In this document: in pieces, positions 41,657-46,544 of the stretch
Layout of the letters: each line of letters begins with the position of its first letter
How positions within the stretch are numbered: position 1 is the stretch's first letter
NCBI GenBank assembly: GCA_937877685.1
Contig: CALFGU010000103.1
Coordinates: forward strand, 1 to 46,544
DNA: 46,544 bases
Reading direction: 5' to 3'
Origin: an uncultured Prevotella sp.
Lineage (GTDB): Bacteria > Bacteroidota > Bacteroidia > Bacteroidales > Bacteroidaceae
Made by a program: the position numbers and the translations under genes
The notes under the pieces: model-generated
Databases searched by the model: none
What the model was told of the DNA's origin: nothing
Seen by the model: the letters and a program-made list of their open reading frames with translations, nothing else

Positions 41657-43204
41657 ATGCTCGTAAAAACTCACTCAGCTACCGTTAACGGACTCACAGC
41701 ACTCTCTGTCGTCGTAGAGATTCACACCACCAAGTCTGCGCAAACCAATTTCATCATGGTAGGTTTGCCCGACAACGCCGTGCGTGAGAGTCGGTCGCGC
41801 GTCACTGCTGCTTTGCAGAATTCAAAAATCTTTCTGCGCGAACCACAAACCACTACGGTTAACCTTGCTCCCGCAGATGTGCGCAAGGAAGGCACAGGGT
41901 TTGACCTGCCTGTGGCTATCGGAATGGTAGCTGCCGGAAACATCATCCCCACTGAGATGCTCGACCGCTTTATGCTCGTTGGCGAACTCGGACTTGACGG
42001 TTCGATTCGCCCGATAAAGGGTGCGTTGCCCATAGCTATCAAAGCGCGTGCCGAGGGCTTCGAAGGGTTGATTGTGCCTGAGGAAAATGTGCGCGAAGCT
42101 GCCGTAGTCAACCAACTAAAAGTCTTTGGCGCTTCCCACCTCAAGCAAGTTATCGCCTTCTTAAGCGGAGAACCCACACTGGAACAGACCATTGTCAACA
42201 CACGTGAGGAATTCTTCCAAGCACAAGCTGATTGCCCCTACGACTTTAGCGAAGTCAAGGGACAAGAAAACGTGAAGCGCGCATTTGAAGTGGCTGCGGC
42301 GGGCGGGCATAACCTTATGCTCATCGGCGCACCTGGATGCGGGAAAAGTATGATGGCGAAGCGAATGCCTTCCATACTTCCGCGCCTCACACTTGCCGAA
42401 AGTTTGGAAACCACACAAATCCATTCTATCGCTGGATGCCTTGCTTCGGGCACTTCGTTAATCACGCGTCGCCCTTTCCGTGCTCCGCATCACACGGTTT
42501 CGGACGTTGCGCTCATCGGAGGCGGAGTGAATTTCCAGCCGGGCGAAATAAGTTTGGCGCATAACGGTGTGCTTTTCATGGACGAGTTGCCTGAATTTTC
42601 GAAAGTGGCACTCGAAACCCTGCGGCAACCACTTGAGGACCGCGTTATCAATATCTCGCGCGCCAAATACCGTGCCACACTCCCCTGTTCCTTTATGCTC
42701 GTAGCGGCCATGAATCCCTGCCCCTGCGGTTACTATAATCACCCCACACGTCGCTGTGATTGCACCCCCGGACAGGTACAGCGTTATAAGAATAAGATTA
42801 GCGGACCGCTCCTTGACCGACTGGATATGCACGTAGAGGTGGTTCCCGTTTCGCTTGACGAACTTACGAAGGCGCCAGCGGGAGAAAGCAGTGCGCAAAT
42901 CCGTGAGCGTGTCGAAAAAGCGCGGGCCATTCAGGCGGAACGCTTTAAGGATAGCAAGGGAGTGCACTGCAACGCGCAAATGACCGACGCACAAATCCAA
43001 ACGTATGCCACTCCCGACGCCGCAGGTGAAAACCTCTTGCGCTTAGCTATCCGTAAGCACGACCTTTCTGCCCGTGCCTACAACCGCATTCTTAAAGTGG
43101 CGCGCACCATTGCCGACCTCGAGGGCGCCCCTCAAATTCAAAGTCACCACATTGCCGAAGCCGTGGGCTACAGAAGTCTGGAACGTGCCAGTTGGGGGGA
43201 ATAA
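41657..43204 (+). CDS. comM: YifB/ComM family Mg-chelatase-like AAA+ ATPase
   Basis: AAA+ helicase that in naturally transformable bacteria promotes branch migration during uptake recombination; it is widespread in other species too. From the ATG at 41657 it has 515 residues. N-terminal ChlI-like domain: MVGLPDNAVRESRSRV and the ADVRKEGTGFDLPVA motif. ATPase: GAPGCGKSMM (224-233), Walker B GVLFMDELPEF, and PCPCGYYNHPTRRCDC with a zinc-like cysteine cluster. C-terminal helical lid SARAYNRILKVARTIADL. An upstream in-frame start (41609) adds 16 residues not typical of the family. Confidence 0.95.
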   Translation: MLVKTHSATVNGLTALSVVVEIHTTKSAQTNFIMVGLPDNAVRESRSRVTAALQNSKIFLREPQTTTVNLAPADVRKEGTGFDLPVAIGMVAAGNIIPTEMLDRFMLVGELGLDGSIRPIKGALPIAIKARAEGFEGLIVPEENVREAAVVNQLKVFGASHLKQVIAFLSGEPTLEQTIVNTREEFFQAQADCPYDFSEVKGQENVKRAFEVAAAGGHNLMLIGAPGCGKSMMAKRMPSILPRLTLAESLETTQIHSIAGCLASGTSLITRRPFRAPHHTVSDVALIGGGVNFQPGEISLAHNGVLFMDELPEFSKVALETLRQPLEDRVINISRAKYRATLPCSFMLVAAMNPCPCGYYNHPTRRCDCTPGQVQRYKNKISGPLLDRLDMHVEVVPVSLDELTKAPAGESSAQIRERVEKARAIQAERFKDSKGVHCNAQMTDAQIQTYATPDAAGENLLRLAIRKHDLSARAYNRILKVARTIADLEGAPQIQSHHIAEAVGYRSLERASWGE

Positions 43205-43213
43205 AGGATTAGA

Positions 43214-43241
43214 GAACGGGGAACGATTAAAGATTAAAGGG
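43214..43241. repeat. Short heptad repeat after comM
   Basis: Four 7-bp units in register: GAACGGG, GAACGAT, TAAAGAT, TAAAGGG. Weak alone, but of the same kind as the other heptad arrays. Confidence 0.5.
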
Positions 43242-43295
43242 AAATAATGATTGGAAATATAGAACTAAACAATTTTAAACTCACAACAAATTAAA

Positions 43296-43874
43296 ATGAA
43301 AATTATGAAAAAGGCACTCTATCTATTTATGTGTTTCTTAAGTTATGGTTTGGTGTCTTGTGGAGATGACTATGAGTTTATCCATACCATTACCTATAGT
43401 GAAAAGGCGGATTTTCATTTTCAAATAGAAGCGTCTAAAGATTTATTATCTTATTCTAATCCCATAGCGATATGCACAGATCACTTTGGGGTTACAGACA
43501 CTATAGAACTTGTTAAAGAAAAATGGGTTGAAATACCTGAAACTTATCTAAATAAGTACAAGTATAAGATTAGCAAGAATTATGACTTCCTTCCTGCTAA
43601 TAGCAAAATGGAAATTCAGTTCGTTTCTAACGGAGTATATCCAGAAGATGTTGACTCTCTTAGACTCTATAGTATCTTATCATGTTCAATTGTTGGCATA
43701 ACGAAGGAAGGAAAATATACCATCCAAACCGTCCATAGTTTCGATACAGATATAGATATCAATACTGAGGGAACAGAAAGTGATGCTAACGAAAACTGGA
43801 ACTATCAATTAAAAAAGATAACGCGTCGGTTGGAAATAGGTATGGACGAAAACGGGAATGCTACTAGACCTTAA
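43296..43874 (+). CDS. Hypothetical lipoprotein, 192 residues
   Basis: I do not recognise this protein. The start (MKIMKKALYLFMCFLSYGLVSCGDD) is a lipoprotein signal with lipobox LVSC (C22; C19 if the second ATG at 43305 is used), so it is anchored in a membrane of the envelope. The mature part is acidic and rich in beta-prone segments (SEKADFHFQIEAS, IELVKEKWVEIPETYL, CSIVGITKEGKYTIQ) and ends with DENGNATRP. It is clearly more AT-rich than both neighbours, with many AAA, GAA, TAT codons, suggesting recent arrival or relaxed selection. It sits between comM and a phosphoesterase gene, 5 bp upstream of the latter. Confidence 0.75.
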   Translation: MKIMKKALYLFMCFLSYGLVSCGDDYEFIHTITYSEKADFHFQIEASKDLLSYSNPIAICTDHFGVTDTIELVKEKWVEIPETYLNKYKYKISKNYDFLPANSKMEIQFVSNGVYPEDVDSLRLYSILSCSIVGITKEGKYTIQTVHSFDTDIDINTEGTESDANENWNYQLKKITRRLEIGMDENGNATRP

Positions 43875-43879
43875 TTCAC

Positions 43880-44371
43880 ATGACCCGCATACTTCTTCTT
43901 TCCGACACTCACGCTACTTGGGACGAGCGCTTTAAGAAATACGCCGCTGAATGCGACGAAATTTGGCATGCGGGAGATATAGGTTCGCTTCACGTTGCCG
44001 ACCAATTAGCGGCGCTAAAGCCCCTTAGAGCGGTGTATGGAAATATTGACGGGAGCGACATTCGCCGCCAATTTCCCGAGGTGTTACGCTTTCGTTGTGA
44101 GGAAATGGAAGTGGTGATGAAACATATTGGGGGATATCCCGGTAAGTATGACCGAAGCATTGCTAACGAACTCTTTCGCAATCCGCCCGACCTCTTCGTT
44201 GCGGGCCATTCCCATATTCTGAAGGTCATGCGCGACCCTGCGCTCCATCTGCTTCACATCAATCCCGGAGCAGCAGGAACGTATGGGTGGCACCCAGTTA
44301 GAACGCTCATTCGCTTTACGATAGATGGAAATAGCTGTCGTGACCTTGAGGTTATTGAACTTGCACCCTAA
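43880..44371 (+). CDS. YfcE/MJ0936-type metallophosphoesterase
   Basis: A 163-residue phosphodiesterase of the calcineurin-like YfcE family, cytoplasmic. Metal ligands lie in LSDTHATWD (D8, H10), HAGDIGS (D33), YGNIDG (N55), MKHIGGYPG (H77 in the place of the family THG motif) and VAGHSHI (H115, H117). The ending HINPGAAGTYGWHP is typical. Family members hydrolyse model phosphodiesters; the natural substrate is unknown. The gene is 5 bp behind the AT-rich lipoprotein gene and may share its transcript. Terminator structures follow on the plus strand. Confidence 0.92.
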   Translation: MTRILLLSDTHATWDERFKKYAAECDEIWHAGDIGSLHVADQLAALKPLRAVYGNIDGSDIRRQFPEVLRFRCEEMEVVMKHIGGYPGKYDRSIANELFRNPPDLFVAGHSHILKVMRDPALHLLHINPGAAGTYGWHPVRTLIRFTIDGNSCRDLEVIELAP

Positions 44372-44435
44372 ACAATAAGTAATAGAGGACAAATTCTATT
44401 ACTTTTTAGGACGCTTCTATTACTTATTGTTTACG
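44370..44435. repeat. 17-bp inverted repeat overlapping 21-bp array I
   Basis: AAACAATAAGTAATAGA (44370-44386) is the exact complement of 44416-44432. Two 21-bp units (44394, 44415) start with TTCTATTACTT. AAATTCTATTACTT at 44391 is identical to 18811. The inverted repeat starts at the phosphoesterase stop codon. Confidence 0.8.
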
Positions 44436-44462
44436 CTATTTGTATTTGATTTTCACACAAAC

Positions 44463-44505
44463 AAAAAAGCAGATGCACCAATAGGTTCGGTGCATCTGCT
44501 TTTTT
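44463..44505. terminator. Bidirectional terminator between phosphoesterase gene and pnp
   Basis: AAAAAAGCAGATGCACC and its exact complement form a 17-bp stem around a 9-nt loop, with T-runs on either strand. It serves the plus-strand series and the convergent pnp gene. Confidence 0.92.
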
Positions 44506-44534
44506 TATTATTTCAACGGTGTTGAAACGCTTGT

Positions 44535-46544
44535 TTATTCGCTCTTCTCACGACGGGGACGGCGTTCGCCATCTGCCGCTTCGCGACGGGGACGACGGGG
44601 ACGTTCTTCCCAACCTTCGGGCTTTTCTTCGAGAACGCGGTGTGAGAGACGGAATTTGCCTGTCTTGGGATCGATTTCAAGGAGCTTCACTGTGATGTTA
44701 TCGCCTTCCTTAAGTCCAGCTTCTTCAACACTTTCAAGGCGCTTCCAAGAGATTTCTGAGATGTGGAGCAAACCTTCCTTACCTGCCATGAATTCTACAA
44801 AGCATCCGTAAGGCATGATGCTCACTACCTTTGCATTGTACACTTCACCCACTTCAGGAATTGCCACAATCGCCTTAATCTTAGCGATAGCCGCTTCGAT
44901 GCTTTCCTTGTTAGGACCGCTAACTTGGATCTTACCTACGCCGTCTGCTTCTTCGATAGTAATCGTAGCACCTGTTTCTTCCTGCATTCCCTGAATAATC
45001 TTACCGCCAGGGCCAATAACAGCACCGATGAACTCCTTAGGAATATCAAATGCTTCGATGCGGGGAACGTGAGGTTTAAGTTCAGCACGGGGTTCGCTCA
45101 TTGTTTCCATCATGCAAGAAAGAATGTGCTCACGTCCTGCCTTAGCCTGTGCAAGTGCTTTTTCAAGGATTTCATAAGAAAGACCGTCACACTTGATGTC
45201 CATCTGTGTTGCAGTAAGACCTTTAAGTGTACCTGTTGTCTTAAAGTCCATATCGCCAAGGTGGTCTTCGTCACCGAGGATGTCAGAAAGCACTGCGTAC
45301 TTGTCTTCTCCGGGGTTCTTGATAAGTCCCATTGCGATACCACTTACAGGAGCTTTCATAGGTACACCTGCATCCATGAGCGCTAAAGTACCAGCGCAAA
45401 CAGTTGCCATACTTGAAGAACCGTTAGATTCGAGAATGTCGCTCACCACACGCACTGTGTAGGGGAATTCTGCGGGAATCTGACCCTTCAAACCGCGCCA
45501 TGCGAGGTGGCCGTGACCAATTTCGCGACGGCCTACGCCACGCTGTGCCTTTGCTTCGCCAGTAGAGAATGGAGGGAAGTTGTAGTGCAGGAGGAAGCGC
45601 ATGTAGCTCTTGTCAAGCACGTTGTCAATCATCTTCTCGTCCATCTTGGTGCCCAAGGTGGTGGTGCTCAATGACTGAGTCTCGCCACGGGTGAAGATAG
45701 CGCTGCCGTGAGGCATTGGGAGGGGACTAACCTCGCACCAGATGGGACGAATGTCGGTGGTCTTACGACCATCCAAACGGATACCCTCGTCAAGGATGCA
45801 ACGGCGCATAGCGTCCTTCTCTACATCGTGATAATAGCGGTCTACCAAAGAGTTCTTCTCTGCTAGCTCGTCGTCGCTGAGCTCGGGGTGAGCAGCTGCA
45901 TATTCTAGCTTGAAATCTTCGCGAATCTTCTCGAAAGCCTCTGCACGTGCGTGCTTCTCCAGGGCCATCTTGGTTACCTCGTAGGCGGGCTGATAGCAAA
46001 CGGTCTTAACCTGCTCGCGCAACTCCTCGTCGTTTACCTCGTGGCAATACTCGCGCTTAACGTCGGTGCCTAGTTCCTTGGCCAATTCCTTCTGCAACTG
46101 GCACATGGGCTTGATGGCCTCGTGTGCAGCCTTCAGAGCAGCCAGCAAGTCCTGCTCGCTAACTTCCTTCATCTCGCCCTCTACCATCATGATGTTCTCA
46201 TCGGTAGCACCAACCATAAGGTCCATATCGGCTTCTTCCAGCTGGGCAAAGGTGGGGTTGATGACGAATTCGCCATTGATGCGAGCTACGCGAACCTCAC
46301 TTATAGGGCCTTCAAATGGAATGTCGCTACAGCACAATGCTGCACTGGCTGCAAAACCAGCCAAAGCATCGGGCATGTCCACACCATCTGCAGAATAGAG
46401 AACTACATTAACATAAACCTCAGCATGATAGTCGCTGGGGAACAGGGGACGCAATGCACGGTCCACCAAACGACAGGTAAGGATTTCCTCGTCATTTGCT
46501 TTGCCTTCGCGCTTTGTGAAACCGCCAGGGAAACGACCTGCTGC
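44535..46544 (-). CDS. pnp: Polynucleotide phosphorylase (5' end outside window)
   Basis: 3'-5' phosphorolytic exoribonuclease of RNA decay. About 669 codons are visible, and the frame is open to the window edge (AAGRFPGGFTKREGK...). The end of the first RNase PH domain (LVDRALRPLFPSDY), the helical linker, the second RNase PH domain (SPLPMPHGSAIFTRGETQ, DILGDEDHLGDMDFK), the KH domain (VIGPGGKIIQ) and the S1 domain (GEVYNAKVVSIMPYGCFVEF) are present. An Arg-rich tail ends the protein (RPRREAADGERR). Codon use changes sharply near 45.58 kb: the upstream part uses mainly GAG and ACC, the downstream part almost only GAA and ACA/ACT. Confidence 0.97.
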   Translation of the reverse strand, partial: AAGRFPGGFTKREGKANDEEILTCRLVDRALRPLFPSDYHAEVYVNVVLYSADGVDMPDALAGFAASAALCCSDIPFEGPISEVRVARINGEFVINPTFAQLEEADMDLMVGATDENIMMVEGEMKEVSEQDLLAALKAAHEAIKPMCQLQKELAKELGTDVKREYCHEVNDEELREQVKTVCYQPAYEVTKMALEKHARAEAFEKIREDFKLEYAAAHPELSDDELAEKNSLVDRYYHDVEKDAMRRCILDEGIRLDGRKTTDIRPIWCEVSPLPMPHGSAIFTRGETQSLSTTTLGTKMDEKMIDNVLDKSYMRFLLHYNFPPFSTGEAKAQRGVGRREIGHGHLAWRGLKGQIPAEFPYTVRVVSDILESNGSSSMATVCAGTLALMDAGVPMKAPVSGIAMGLIKNPGEDKYAVLSDILGDEDHLGDMDFKTTGTLKGLTATQMDIKCDGLSYEILEKALAQAKAGREHILSCMMETMSEPRAELKPHVPRIEAFDIPKEFIGAVIGPGGKIIQGMQEETGATITIEEADGVGKIQVSGPNKESIEAAIAKIKAIVAIPEVGEVYNAKVVSIMPYGCFVEFMAGKEGLLHISEISWKRLESVEEAGLKEGDNITVKLLEIDPKTGKFRLSHRVLEEKPEGWEERPRRPRREAADGERRPRREKSE

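Overview
The window is a stretch of Bacteroidales chromosome, probably from a Prevotella-like lineage. This is inferred from gene content (gluP next to galK/galM, a Rho with a long disordered insertion, speA-argB, WbqC behind lepB, GH3-family protein, DUF1634/TauE pair) and from several promoters of the Bacteroidetes type (TTTG / about 19 bp / TAnnTTTG) upstream of tRNA, SRP RNA, rho, topA, sufC, ruvX and malQ. Almost every gene is housekeeping. No prophage, insertion sequence, CRISPR array or integrase was seen.

Layout. 1-2.9 kb: galactose operon galM-gluP-galK on the minus strand, with galK cut by the window edge. 3-8.3 kb: rho (minus), divergent from an ABC-F ATPase and rarA (plus). 8.3-12.9 kb: SRP RNA with tRNA-Thr directly behind it, then an operon ruvX-def-TPR protein, tRNA-Arg(TCT), an unrecognised 190-residue protein, and tRNA-Leu(GAG)-tRNA-Gly(GCC), all minus. 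13.1-18.7 kb: sufC-sufD-sufS, rnhB, a TauE/SafE permease and a DUF1634 membrane protein (minus). 19-44.4 kb: a long plus-strand series: topA, aroK, speA, argB, a U32 peptidase-family protein, HAD phosphatase, ribF, CPBP protease, dusB, dapB, lepB, a degenerate second signal peptidase, wbqC, malQ, an SGNH/sialate esterase fusion, a GH3-family enzyme, a thioredoxin-fold lipoprotein, comM/yifB, an AT-rich lipoprotein and a YfcE-type phosphoesterase. 44.5-46.5 kb: pnp (minus), 5' end outside the window.

The most unusual feature is not a gene. From about 12.95 kb onward, most larger intergenic spacers contain degenerate tandem words with a strict period: exactly 21 bp (at least nine spacers), 7 bp (five or more places, including two inverted arms of a 34-bp palindrome) or 8 bp (three spacers sharing CCTCAAAACCTT). 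The units differ in sequence from spacer to spacer but the period is kept, and some arrays fold back on themselves. I know of no description of such a system in Bacteroidales; the closest known parallel is the heptanucleotide STRR repeats of heterocystous cyanobacteria.

Other points for a second look: a pnp gene whose codon use switches sharply in the middle; a signal peptidase homologue whose catalytic lysine is replaced by alanine; a TlpA-like lipoprotein without its CxxC that overlaps a GH3-family gene by 4 bp; a suf operon without sufB; and a perfect inverted repeat over the expected start of rho transcription.
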